The position numbers and the translations under genes are program-made. Below, piece by piece: positions 12,746 to 24,384 of a DNA stretch of 64,000 bases. The notes beneath the pieces were generated by a model, which did no database searches, had not been told where the DNA came from, and was given only the letters and a program-made list of their open reading frames with translations. The stretch comes from Tenrec ecaudatus (Eukaryota; Chordata; Mammalia; Afrosoricida; Tenrecidae). Positions within the stretch are counted from its first letter, which is position 1. Each line of letters starts with the position of its first letter. Location of the stretch: positions 72,040,494-72,104,493 of the forward strand of contig NC_134535.1 of the NCBI RefSeq assembly GCF_050624435.1, given 5' to 3'.

Positions 12746-13255
12746 AGGAATTGTTGGGGTCAGAACAGGGTCAAGAAGGGTGGAGGCAAGGAATGCCTAA
12801 ACCCTGCTTCAAGGCAATAGGAAAGCCAGAGGAGGTCAGACATAGCTCCCCACCCCCATGCAATTTACTGCATGTAATTAATTAGGTTGCTCAGCGGTGA
12901 TCTCACAATGAAGCTTTGCAGTTATGGAATGATGTAGTCAACCTTCATTTGTCATCTGATGTGGTTATCCTCCATTTTATACAACTTTTTTCCCTCTATA
13001 ATGACCAGGTCTTTGCGATCAAATCGTCGCTAAGTTAAAAGAGGCTGTAGTGCCATCTGCACATTATAGGTCCGGTCAGAGACTCAAAGGAAAAGCGCTC
13101 TTGCTCCCACCATGGATACAGATGGGATGAACTTCAGCCACTGTTCGCCTTGATGCCAAATTCACCAGCATGAGCTTCTCAGGAGGCACAGGATTTGGAA
13201 AATGATTTATTTAAAGATACTTTTGTTTCATTTTTAACTCTTGAAGATGTTTTTA
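12746..13255. other. Unassigned, possibly LTR-related at 12880-12980
   Basis: Contains the short repeat of the preceding element's motif noted above. Otherwise nothing recognised. Confidence 0.4.
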
Positions 13256-14180
13256 TGAGGGGATGCCCCCACCAAACAAAAACAAACCCAGAATTGTGCT
13301 GGGTGGAGCGGAGCGTACATAGTCTGCATTTTCCCCACTACGTGAGCATCAAGGAACTCACTCTGAGTCAGTGCACCCAGTGACATCGCACGGGAAGTTC
13401 TCTCTGGTCACAGTGAATTTTTTCATGGAAGCATTTTGTCGAACGTCATTTTTTGTGATGGCCAATTTAAGAGAACAGCGTGTGGCTGGGAAATTTTGTT
13501 CTTTGCTCAGAAAAAGTGCCACAGAAACTGTTGTGATGTTGAGCAAAGATTACAAGGGCAGTGCTATGGGGAAAAACTTGACAGTATGGTTGGTTTTCTC
13601 ATTTCATAAAGGAGAAATGTTGATTGATGACAAACTTCATTCTGGACATCCATCAACTTTCCGATGAAAATGTCAACTTGTAGTGCATTTGAAGTTTGCT
13701 CCACCAGATCAGACGGTTAATCAAGTTTTCTACTTAAAGGCTTTGAAAAGGTAGCATAACAGTGTGTGACATAAAAAGGCCTGATTTGCGGCAGACGGGA
13801 GACTGGTTTTGCCGCCACGAGCTCAGTGTGCCAGTTTTAGGCAAAAAAACAAAACAAAACAGCACACCTCTCTTGCCCCATGCACCTTACTCAACTGACT
13901 TTGTTCCATGTGACTTCTTTTTTGTTTCTGTGAATTTAGAGGGACAGTAAAGGACAGATATTTGACAAAGTAGAAGAGGTGAAGAAAAAAAACGAGGGAG
14001 GTCCTGTCAGCCTTCCAAAAAGATGAGTTTGAAAAATGTTTCCAAGAATGGAATTGCAGATTTCCATTAATGTATTAAGTGTTAATGGAAAGTATGTTGA
14101 AGGTGATAGGCATTTTTTTGGTAAAATAATTTAAATACATAGCTTTGAAAAAAATCTGTTTTGGGGGGATTACCCCCTCG
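13256..14180 (+). mobile_element. Mariner (Tc1/mariner) transposon fossil, internally deleted
   Basis: Terminal inverted repeats are visible: left GAGGGGATGCCCCC from 13257, right the complement of GAGGGGGTAATCCCCCC ending at 14180. The left end is preceded by TA, the mariner target. Inside, the translation at 13440-13665 keeps the N-terminal DNA-binding helices (REQRV, then SATETVVML) and the linker (DDKLHSGHPST). After that about 350 bp are missing. The frame resumes with the 'QTVNQVFYLKAL' segment, and the last catalytic stretch LLPHAPYSTDFVPCDFF survives at about 13871-13915. The segment holding the first catalytic Asp is gone and the second motif is garbled. The transposase is dead. The length of about 925 bp compares with about 1.3 kb for full mariners. 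Confidence 0.88.
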
Positions 14181-15382
14181 TTTTTACTTACTAATGCTTC
14201 TCATGCTCCCTAAACATCCTCCTGCTGGCTGATCCCGCAGCTTCATTGCTGCAGTGAACTGGGAGCAGCTGTGTCATTTAGTGTTGATCCCCAGAGCTAA
14301 TCCTACATTAAAACACAATCTAATATTGAGGTGAACCTGGAAGCCAGAACATGGGTGAAGAAGATTAACTTCCATTTCAGAATGAAATAGAATACCTGTT
14401 CAATTCAATTCCTATAATAGTACAGTATAGTTTAAGATCCCTGCTAGTATTATCTATAAAGAAAACTGAAAACAATACCCAAGTGTAAATGCTTTTATAT
14501 TTTTACAGAATAATTGTGCCTTAGCCTTAAAATGTGCAAGTTGACCAGATGATGTTTAAAATAATATTTTAAAGTAAATGGAAGCATCGTTTAAAAATGT
14601 TTTGTAACAATTATTTGCTATGGTTAAACCTCAATATTTTCAGAAATAATTTGAAATAGTGACATTGGAAATGGGTTGCTTATGAAGTTTCTCTCCACAC
14701 TCCTTAACATTTACTATTAAGGGGACCATGGCGTAATGATTTTCACAGTTACTTCAATATCATGCTGGATTGACAAAAAATAAACTAGGTTTAGAACCAA
14801 AAGGAAACAGTTCAAGAAAAAAAATCACAGAAAGAGTGTTACTGACACACATCTTTTTAGTGGTCATAAAAGTCATCTTTAGTGTTATGTTAGCATGCAT
14901 AACCACTATACTCCAGGTTTTCCCCAAATTACTAGGTCAAGAAATATCTAAGGGCTGAAAATTATTGGACTTTAATTTCAGTGGAATATGAAGAAGCAAA
15001 ATACAACACAGTCAATTTTAATGGTCTCTTAGCCTCACTTTTGTTACCTAAGATGAATTGTGAAATATCAAAATGCTTTCCAATCTTGGAAGAAGGACTT
15101 AACCATGATCACTACACTAATTTTAATTTGCTATTTTTAATTCCATGGCAGGTCTTCATTTAGAAACCTTACCCTTTGTAGATTGTCGCTAACTAATCAC
15201 TATGCCAGAGTGATGGAATCCTTTCTGCCTTGCTCCTCATTTTCAATAACTAATCAGTACAATTACAAACAACTTGTGCTTGTGAAAGGAAACTTCAATC
15301 TGATAAATCAATGCAGATACCTTATGTTTCAACACCTTATATTGAAATAAGTACATATCGCACATTGTGTAAATATAAGTTG
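14181..15382. other. Unique AT-rich sequence
   Basis: No gene or repeat recognised. Short frames at 14770-15163 have no recognisable domains. Confidence 0.5.
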
Positions 15383-15562
15383 AAGCCTTGTAGCACAGCA
15401 TGTACGTGCTTGGCTGCTAAGCAGATGATTGCCCCTTCAAACCCACCAGCAGCTCCACAGGAGAAACCAGCTTCTGCAAGATTTCAGTCTAGAAAAGTCT
15501 ATTTTGTCCCCTGGAGTCAGTATGAATCAAAAACTGACTTGACAGCACCCAGCCACAATCAC
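15383..15562 (+). mobile_element. AfroSINE
   Basis: Head degraded (agccttgtagcacagcatg), B-box region 'ccccttcaaacccaccag', body with 'gtctattttgtcccctggag', and tail 'cagtatgaatcaaaaactga' followed by 'cttgacagcac'. Confidence 0.75.
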
Positions 15563-15962
15563 TAAAGTTTAATGTGCGTATCTATTATGAGTAGCTCTGC
15601 CCTGTCTAATGTGGTGACTCTGATTTGGTATCAACTCCGTAGCAGTGAGTTTAGTTTTGGAGTTTGAGTAAATAAATAGGTTTATATTAAATCTGTATTA
15701 TATAATAATAATGTATAATAGGCAAATATATTACTTATTAATACCAAAAGAATACATACAAAGGGATTTTGAAGAGTTTTTGGAAAAAGTAGAATTGAAG
15801 CAATGAAAATTTCCCATGAACTTTCTGAAGGCTCCTCATTCATTTATGCCAATCTATAAAATCAAACCAAATCCATTATTGTGGACCCATGGTGGACTTC
15901 ATGGTGATTCCAAGTAATACAGAACAGACCTTTCCCATAAGGCTTTTTGGACTTTCCCAGGG

Positions 15963-16070
15963 AAGTCTTTGGGAGGTGCAAATGATGAAGCACTGTACTA
16001 CTCGCCAAAAGATTGGCAGTTCAGAGGTGCCTGAGAAGAGAGATCTGGGAACCCAGGACCAACCTATAAT
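15963..16070 (+). mobile_element. Possible AfroSINE fragment
   Basis: 'gaagcactgtactactcgcc' followed by 'aaaagattggcagttca' resembles the SINE head and B box (gcttggctgctaaccaaaag..). The body is not recognisable. Confidence 0.4.
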
Positions 16071-16277
16071 GGGAAGCTTCAAATAGTACCGTGACTAGAG
16101 TTCATTCCAGTAATTTCAGGTGAGAATTAAAGCAAAAGAAAGAAATAGGTGTCTGTGTGTTAAATATCAACTATGTTACAGGAACTATGCTAGGCCAACT
16201 CAATTGTCCCTCCTAGTAACAGTTTAAGATAAAATTGACCATCTTAAATTAACTTTTATTTTATTAAATAAAAGTGA

Positions 16278-16440
16278 GAGCGCCTGGGTGGACAAGTGGT
16301 TATATGCTCGCTATCTGAGAAGAGAGGGTCCGTCGGCTCCATCTGGAAGGTCACGCTCACGGAAAGTCGCAGTGAGTGCTAACCGGCCTGACATACAGGG
16401 GGCACCATGGCTTGGCATCGACTCTGTGGCACTGGCTTGA
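16278..16440 (+). mobile_element. AfroSINE, second head type
   Basis: Head 'gcgcctgggtggacaagtgg', an internal region too diverged to follow, and tail 'ggcttggcatcgactctgtg' followed by 'gcactggctt'. The head matches the minus-strand copy at 18060-18240 (cctg..tggtccaagtggtt) better than the common GGAGCCCTGGTGG type. Confidence 0.65.
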
Positions 16441-18058
16441 TCATTTGTTTTTATTTTCAAAGTGAAGGTGAATTTAAATAACTTGACCACCTTTGCACAC
16501 AAAATTAACACAAGACTCCAGTATATCCTTTTTGGGTATATCTACCAATGGAGTCCTAGAGAGGGACTAAGGTCTCGAGTCTGAAGGTTCTACCACCCTG
16601 AGACATAGCACCAGAGGCTGGTGCATCGTTTTGTCCACATCCTTATGTTTATTGAGGGAGGACAACCTCGAAGAGGTCGAGATGTTTATCCTGCTGGAAT
16701 GTCAGCTTCCTGTCGGCAGAAACCCATTTGCACTCAGTCAGAATGAAAAATAGAACATCGATAATAACATGTGTTTAAAGTTTTTTCAACTGAATTGTGG
16801 GGTACCAGGCCCCACATTCGAATGGGCCCAAGGGACATTTGTGTAGTTGAGGTGTAAAATTAAAGAGACACCAGATGAGATAATGTATGCACATGCTCAC
16901 CTGCTTAGTCATGATTTCAGGAGCAGGACCACGCAGAGAGAGAATATAATTCCAAACAAGGTTTGCATACACTTGAGGGCTGTGCAACCCCCCTAATTCC
17001 AGGTAAGCATATACTTAACAAAGGGGCTGGACCCTAACCCTAAAGGTCTGAGTAACTTGGAGAAGTAAGCTCACACCAGTGCCCGGGACAGGTAAGGGGC
17101 GCAGCGGCCTTCAGAGCAGAGAGAGCAATAGCACATGGCCGCCTCTGTAATGACAGCTGCTGCTACACCTCAATCTGCCGCATGCTTGTAAGAGGTAACT
17201 TTAAGGCAGCACTTTTATGGAAGGATATAGTGGAGAAAAATACTAAGTGTGAGAATGTGACTGGGACTCACCTCCAACTCACAAAGGTGAAGGCCTCCCT
17301 CCACCCCAGAAACTCAGCCTGCCAGGCTCCTTCATATATGAGAATAAGGGATCCATCCATATACACTCTCTTCCTGTTCTCTGCTCCCCACATTGGTTGA
17401 CAAGGAAATAGGCTATGCCATCGACAAGGAAGAATCTGATAAATCATACAGGAGCCACCTACTAAGTTACCAAAATGACTTTATATAGTTTTCATTCTGA
17501 AAGATTCTCTCTGTGTAATTTTCATTGTGGCAATGTTTGTATTCTTCAGTTCTCTGTAGACAGAAAAACTGTCAAAAATACAGACAACAAATAAGATAAG
17601 TTTCCATATGCAAAACTTGGGATTTGTAGTTCTATCATCATCCAAGTCAGCCTAACATTTTGGAAGATTTAATTCTTTTTAAAATAGTGGGTTTTTTTCC
17701 CAAGCAGAAACATTAAAATTTCATTCTTCTTAAAGCAAATGACTCATTAAGATTGCTTCTTTTTTTTAAAGGACTTTAGTGAATAACAATCATTGACATG
17801 ATATTAAATAAACTTTCTATGACATGTTGCTATGTAATTAACATTTGTTGAGCATAGCAAATTTTGAAATTGGCATTGTTAATTATTCTGATTTAACAGA
17901 TTAAAAATATTGAAGCACTGAGTTGGTGCATCATTTCTCCAAGATCTTCTGGCAGGTAAGTTGCTGTAGCAATTCCAACCCAAGGAGGTTAACCCCAGGA
18001 TCCTTCCTCCTTGCACTGCCTTGCCCTGCCTCCCATGCACCTTAATAGCTTCTCTGGA
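16441..18058. other. Unassigned intergenic sequence
   Basis: No gene recognised. The part at 16790-17180 is GC-richer than its surroundings and could be an old LTR, but I see no TATA box or boundary that supports this. Confidence 0.4.
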
Positions 18059-18059
18059 G

Positions 18060-18240
18060 GTTACCCCAACTCAGGCCACCCCGTGTGTGTTCGAAGAGAA
18101 CTGTGCTCCATATGATTCTCCGTGGCTGAGGTTTTTGAAAACACAACACTGGGGCTTTCTTCTGAGAGTCCTGTGTGGACTCAAACCTCCTACCTTGCAG
18201 TTAATGCGTGAGCATGTTAACCACTTGGACCACACAGGTT
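18060..18240 (-). mobile_element. AfroSINE, second head type, minus strand
   Basis: The tRNA-like head is at the right end, with the complement of 'cctgtgtggtccaagtggtt' and a B-box complement 'ggactcaaacctcc'. The body continues leftward through 'gggctttcttctgagagtcc'. Confidence 0.75.
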
Positions 18241-18259
18241 AAAGCATGTCTGGATATAG

Positions 18260-18445
18260 GAGCCCTAGTGGGGTAGTGCTTTACATCTTGGGTTGCTAAC
18301 AGAAGTGTATGCAGTTCCAAACCACCACTCACTTCTCTGGAGAAAGATGAGGCTTTCTACTCCCGGAATCAGTTACAGTCTTGGACACCCACAGGGACAG
18401 TCCTTCTCTGTCCTATACGGTCTCCCACCCCCAAATATGTGCTTT
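18260..18445 (+). mobile_element. AfroSINE
   Basis: Head 'ggagccctagtggggtagtg', B-box region 'gcagttccaaaccacc', and body 'gaggctttctactcccgg' then 'gtcctatacggtctc'. The tail is lost. Confidence 0.88.
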
Positions 18446-19245
18446 CTTTATAGAAGGATGCATCTCAAATCACTATGAGGGTTGCTGAAGTTACTTCAAT
18501 AAATCTGACTAAACATTCAGGGAAGAAAAACCTTTTATTCCCCATGTATTGCACATCAGGAGCAGGTTTGGAGCAGCCAGTTAGTATAGTAAATGGCACT
18601 TTAATGGGCCCCCATTAAAGCATCAACTCCCACTTCTGACAGTGCTCGTTTTTGGAATGCACTGAGTTTTTCCACATTTTCAGTTTTAGTACGTCCTGTG
18701 GTTGTCCAGCTACTGCGTTAGCTGCCCTGCATCACAGAGTTTCGGCAGGACCTCTGTGTGTGTGGCTGCTTTCTTTCACGGAGAGGAAATTGAGTCCCCC
18801 TCTGGAGTGAACAATCACTTGGCGACGTAACTTGTTTTAATGGACATCTCTTTATGCTGAGCCTTCGCCATCTGTTCCACCCTCTAATGACAAATGCAAA
18901 AGGAACACCATTCAGAATTGTGTCTAGAAAGAAAACTATAAGAGACAGACATGAAGCTTTATATCACTGCATCTGTTCAGGGTATTTATATCCAGAAGGA
19001 ATGAAACGGGGGAGGGGGCAACCCGCGGGGGGCATTGCTCTCGCTTCTTCACCCAATTAGTATAGACAAGTAAGAATTCATAGCACATAGTTATCCAGGT
19101 CAGTTCACCCAGTGAAAATTGGAAAACTACCATATTAATCTCGATCTGTGTTTGTCTCTTTATTACATTTTTCCCTCTCTGGTTCCAATAAATGGTTCAG
19201 AATTTAGAATTTTTTTGAGAATAGGCAGATAATTCCCTTAATTTC
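18446..19245. other. Unique sequence
   Basis: No gene or repeat recognised. A GC-rich patch lies at 19010-19045. Confidence 0.5.
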
Positions 19246-19745
19246 ACCCAGCAAAGGAGCTCCATGACACGTGTGACTCAAAACAAGATCTTGTCATGTA
19301 GATGTAATTAGTTTCGTTAAGAGGAAGGGTGAAAATGCTTCTTTACCTGTCAGGCTCGGTCGGATAAAACTCACAGCGTGAGGGTGAGTGGGTGGGACGC
19401 TTAAATCTAGGCCATTTGGTAACTGAGTAATGAAGCTTCCTGGGCTCTGTGCCTGAGGCCACATCCACACTCCAACACGGGAGAGATTTTAAATACAACA
19501 AGGCTGCATATGCATAAATGGCACATTCACTCTCCCGATTATAGCAGTATCTTATGTCTAGGGTGGCTGAAACACCTTTCCTGCTTAATTATGACAGCTG
19601 CATTCTCCTGATACATCAATTAGTCCCAGACGGCCGTCTTTGCTCATACTTCGAACCGGCCCAGCCGTTATCAATGTCAAATTGGTTCAAAATGCACAGA
19701 GCTTTGTCGAAACAATATAAATTACCCAAGCCTTAGACACTCTTC
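19246..19745. promoter_or_regulatory. Possible developmental enhancer-like unique block
   Basis: Repeat-free, with undecayed CpGs and a dense set of recognisable factor-binding words. These include an octamer-like ATATGCATAAAT (19508-19519), TTAATTATGACAGCTG (19585-19600, a homeodomain core joined to a MEIS/TGIF-like TGACAG and an E-box CAGCTG) and 'gatacatcaattag' (19610-19623). Motif words alone are weak evidence. What stands out is their packing in non-repeat sequence inside a repeat-rich window. Confidence 0.3.
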
Positions 19746-20775
19746 TCTACAACACAGGAGTGTCTTAACTCTTTGGGACCACCGGAAGGATGTCATGGGG
19801 TGCCATAATGAACTCTGCAGCACTCCCACCCTCCAGGAAACAGCTTAACCACCCAGTAAAGCACAGAGAAGCCCAGCCGTTATGCTCTTGTTTTCCCCCT
19901 CAGTCTCATACTACAAACGAAGTCCATAAAATCACCAAAGATCAGAAGAATCGATATTGACCAATAACATGTGCTCATAAACACAAGTTTTATTTTGGCA
20001 CACTGTCCGTGGCCTGACTGGAAGTAAACAAAGAAAATGTAATAGTCATTCTTTTACCAAAGTACTCACATTTATGTCTCTGTCTCTCATGCATTTCCAT
20101 GCATCATCTTCTTTCTCAATTCCTCAGATGTAAGAGGGGCAGGCTGTGGATGAGCCATATCCTCTTGACTCCATATTTCTCCAACTCTGACACAGGTCAC
20201 TGCAGTCCTGACGTGAAAATGGGAGCAGTGCATCCACCCTGACTTACACGGCCTGACGCAGGTGCTGTCAGTGGGATGTACTGTCTCATGAAAGAAGGGA
20301 GACGGTGTTGGAGACATTCTCCTCCAGTGATTTGAGCTGGCACCTCCCTCATTACAGTGACATGACCAGTGCTTCCAAACCATATGCAGGCGACCAACTG
20401 GTGTTCTTAAAAGCAGATAGCACCCTCAGTTTTCAGATTACTAGTGAAAGAGGATGAGTCATCGGTGGGGCACATTTCATTCACTTGCACATTTTACATA
20501 CAATAATTTGTATCATCTCTTTCCAATTGTAGCCAAATGATTTCTTCTCAGAACTCTAACAGCCACTCCAGTGGTTAATACAACCAACTCATTCATCCTT
20601 GATTTCCCACCCGGATCCCAACCTCCTCTTCAAACACCAAGATCCATTATCTCCCTCTTCCCCCACCAAATCCACTAAATGGCTTAAATAACAAGTTGAT
20701 CATTGTAAGCTAAATGGCAAATATCTCTTCAACAACAACAAAAAAAACTTCTTTAAAGTTTTAAAAAGCAAATAC
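19746..20775. other. Unassigned intergenic sequence
   Basis: No gene recognised. The frames at 20087-20397 are overlapping minus-strand chance frames. Confidence 0.45.
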
Positions 20776-23215
20776 ATCATTTGATGACTAAGGTGTTTCT
20801 GATCCAAATCATGACCTTTAATCAGCTAATAAGCATGGAAAAGCTGGATCGGTGGAAAAAGAAGGCAGAGGAAGAATTGATGTGCTCAAATTTGGTGTTG
20901 GAGAACACTATTGAGCACATTATATATTACCAGAAGGAAAACCAAATCAGTCTTAAAAAAAAATACAACCAGAATGGACCTTAGAAGTGAAATTACAGGG
21001 TGTTTACTTTTGGCATGCTATCAGAAAAGACCAAACTATGAAAGGCCATCGTGCAGAGGAGGGAACCAGTGGAAAGGTCTGAGGAGCTGGCCCCAATCCC
21101 AACTACTACTTGAACAGCTTCCTCTCCTCCGAGAAGAATTTATTTCAAAGGACAGCACTGAATCTGCAGCTCCAGGAGAAGAAAATATCTGATGGGAGTT
21201 CATGGCAGCAGAAGAAGGGGGAGGAGGAGAGAGTGGAGCACATCCTGGCCATCAGGCCTTGAGGACGATGTTCCCAATTAGAGCAACCAGTTCCCAGAGA
21301 GGACCACATGGCCGGTCCCACTATGAGATATGACATCTGTCACTGACCCACAGCCCTACAGGGACAACACCAAAGACACAGTGTAGGAATTACACTCAAT
21401 CGAATCCTGCCACACCAAAGCAAAACATTAAGGAGGTGCAACAGAACAGCAAGGGAATGGAGCGGTGAGGTCCCCAGGGACTACTGAAGGTAGACATTGG
21501 GGCCAGGGCTTGGTGCCCCAACAAACTGGACTGGAAAACACTCCTAAGGGCCAACAAACAATCCTTGAAGTAACTACAAACTTTTCTTTCTTATGTTTTG
21601 TTTCTTTTTTGGTCATAGGTTTGTTGTTATTGTTTTGATGTATATTGTTGCTTGGTTTTGCTCTGCCTTGTTTTTGTGCATGTTATTATTTCCAAAGTTC
21701 TGTCTAAATAAGATAGGCTGGATGAACAATCTGGAGGAGACAACAATGGGACTGACGGTTCTGGGGGGACATGGGAGGGGGAGAGAGGGGGAAAAGATAG
21801 TGGTGTTAACAAACCCAGGGATAAAGGAACAACAAATGATCCAAATCAGTGGTGAGGAGGGCATAGGAGGCCTGGTAGGGTGTGATCAAGGGTAATATAA
21901 CCAAGAGGAATTACTGAAATCCAAATGAAGACTGAGCATGAGAGTGGGACAAGAGGAAAGTCAAATGAAATAGAGGAAAGAGCTAGGAGGCAAAGGGCAT
22001 TTATAGAGGTATAAATACAGGCATGTACATATGCAAATATATTTATATATGAGGATGGGGAAAGAGATAGATGTGCATGTATTTATAGGTTTAGTATTAA
22101 AGTAGCAGAAGGACATTGGTCCTCCACTCAAGTACTCCCTCAATGCAAGAATACTTTCTTCTATTAAATTGGCATTCTATGATGCTCATCTTCCTGACAC
22201 AACCACTGAAGACAAAGCAGGTGAATAAGCAAATGTGGCAAACAAAGCTGATGGTCCCTGGATATCAAAAGATATAGCATCTGCGGTCTTAAAGGCTTGA
22301 AGGTAAAAAAGCAGCCATCTAGCTCAGAACCAACAAATCCCACACCAGCCTGTGAAATCACAAGGTGTTGAAGGGAGCAGGTATCAGGCATAAGCAGAGC
22401 AAATATTGATATCATATTGAGGTGGGGAGTGCAGAGTGGAGACCTAAAGCCCATTTGTAGGCAACTGTACAACCCTTACAGAAGAGTCTAGGGGAGGAGA
22501 CAAGCCAGTCAGGGGGCAATGTAGCAACAATGAGACATACAACTTTCATCTAGTTCCTAAATGCTTCCTCTTCCCCCACTATAATGATCCCAATTCTACC
22601 TTACACATCTGGCTAGACCAGAGGATGTACACTGGTACAGAGAGGACCTGGAAATGCAGGGAATCCAGGGTAGATGATCCCTTCAGGACCAGTGATGTGA
22701 ATGGTGATACTGGGAGGGTGGTGGAAGGGTGGGTTGGAAACGGGGAACCGATTATAAGGATCTACATGTGACCTCCTCCCTTGGGGATGGACAACAGAGA
22801 AACAGGTGAAGGGAGATATTGGACAGGGAAAGACATGACAAAATAACAGTTTATAAATTATCAAGGGTTCATGAGGGAGGGGGGAGTGGGAAGAGAGGGG
22901 AAGTGAGGAGTTGATGCCAGGGGCTCAGGTGGAGAGCAAATATTTTGAGAATGAGGAGGGCAATGAATGTACAAATGTGCTTTACACAATCGATGTGTGT
23001 TTATGGATTGTGATCAATGTTGTATGAGCCCTTAATTAAATGATTAAAAAAAGCAGAGGGTCAATACTGATCATGGAAAGCCCTCAATGGCTCAAGAATA
23101 CCAGTGATCATGAAGTGGTGAAGAACCAGGTACTAGTTTATTCCTCTGTCCGTAAGTCTACAATGAATCAGAGCCAAACTGCTACTGTGAGCAACTAATA
23201 ACAACATGCACCAAA
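20776..23215 (+). mobile_element. RTE (BovB-type) 3' portion, split by an L1 insertion
   Basis: The left part (20776-21059) is the C-terminal ORF region of the RTE family. It includes a 'gaccagaatgctcc..'-like phrase (ccagaatggaccttagaa) and 'cttttggcatgctatcag'. The right part (23053-23215) continues it through 'gcagagggtcaatactg' to the CAACTAATAACAACA 3' end. The two halves are colinear and are separated only by the L1 at 21060-23052, with GCAGAGG present on both sides. The ORF is broken. Confidence 0.8.
21060..23052 (+). mobile_element. 5'-truncated L1, mostly 3' UTR
   Basis: A long 3' UTR with purine-rich patches, ending 'gagcccttaattaaatgatt' and an A-rich tail. It is flanked by a GCAGAGG duplication (21053-21059 and 23053-23059), the hallmark of target-primed reverse transcription. 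Two more copies of the same 3' UTR lie at 55325-56681 and 59642-60741. No ORF2 remains in this copy. Confidence 0.85.
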
Positions 23216-23812
23216 GTTTCATACCCCCCCCCTCATATTCTGGGGAAATATGCCGTTATCGATCATGATGAAAACAAGACTCAGATGACATCTAGTAAGT
23301 TTTTCCTGCTGTCCTTCATTTTTCCACATTTTTTTTGAAATGTGACAGCAATTGCTGTGTTTAAAATTCCTCAGTGGGTCAGGACTGCCTTTGTGAGTCT
23401 GTCTCCCTGCACCCACATCTTTTCACTACTGTTACTACATTGGTCTTTTGTCTGCACATTAAATATGCCATTTTTCCCACCTGTCTTGGGCTTTTGTTCC
23501 TATTGTTTTATTTGCTTCATATACTCTTGACTGAGATTTTGCATTTTATCACCTTCTTATTGTTCAACTAGTAACTCAGAGTGCTTTCCCTAATAAATTT
23601 ACTAAGAGGTTCTCCCTCTAGCCACAGTAATATTATCCTATTTTATCTCTGTCATTGCACACCAATAGCTAAAATTTTCTTTATTTGGTTACATATTTAT
23701 TCTATATTTTCTCAGACTACATAATGCTTCCTCAAGATACCCTGTCTATTCTACTCATGCCAGTGACTAGGAAAGTGTCTGATATATAAGAGGTGTTTTT
23801 TTTGGTGTGTGT
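23216..23812. other. Unique sequence
   Basis: No gene or repeat recognised. Confidence 0.5.
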
Positions 23813-24141
23813 GTGTGTGTGTGTTTTAGATGAGACAATTGTGTGTGTGTGTTTTAGATGAGACAATTGTGTGTGTGTTTTAGATGAGACAATTGTGTGT
23901 GTGTGTTTTAGATGAGACAATTGTGTGTTTTAGATGAGACAATTGTGTGTGTGTGTGTTTTAGATGAGACAATTGTGTGTGTGTGTTTTAGATGAGACAA
24001 TTGTGTGTGTGTGTGTGGTGTGTATGTGTGGTGTGTGTGTGTGTGGCTGTGTGTGTGGTGTGTGTGTGTGTGTGGTGTGTGATGTGCGTGTTGTGTGTGT
24101 GTGTGTGGCTGTGTGTGTGTGTGTGTGTGTGGCTGTGTGTT
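23813..24141. repeat. Interrupted TG satellite
   Basis: Seven copies of TTTTAGATGAGACAATT separated by (GT)n runs of differing length (23824-24002), then a degenerate (TG)n tract with GGCTGTG and GGTGTGT variants up to 24141. This looks like a TG microsatellite that captured a 17-bp word and then expanded as a compound repeat. Cysteine/valine-rich frames across it are artefacts. Confidence 0.93.
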
Positions 24142-24384
24142 TCAGTTGCTATCCATGCACTCCACCTCTGTTTCTCTACTCATGCTCCTGCTATGGGATC
24201 TTCATAAATACTTTGGATAGCATCCAGTTCATGTCAAAACTGGGATTAAACCCCAAGTGTTTAGACTTTAGGGTGTGGAATCTGAAATATTATCTATGGC
24301 ATGCTTGAAGGGGTTATGAAAGGGAACTAGGTGAAATATTCTGAGAGATTTATGTGTACTGCATTGGCCAAGACCATGCAATAT
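24142..24384. other. Short unique spacer
   Basis: Nothing recognised. Confidence 0.5.

Noticed and set aside
13371..13667. 98-codon frame as a domesticated transposase
   Set aside because: It covers only the DNA-binding half of a mariner transposase with a deletion right after it. I see no sign that it was preserved.
23813..24141. CRISPR-like look of regularly spaced repeats
   Set aside because: The 'spacers' are (GT)n runs, and the host is a mammal. It is a compound microsatellite.
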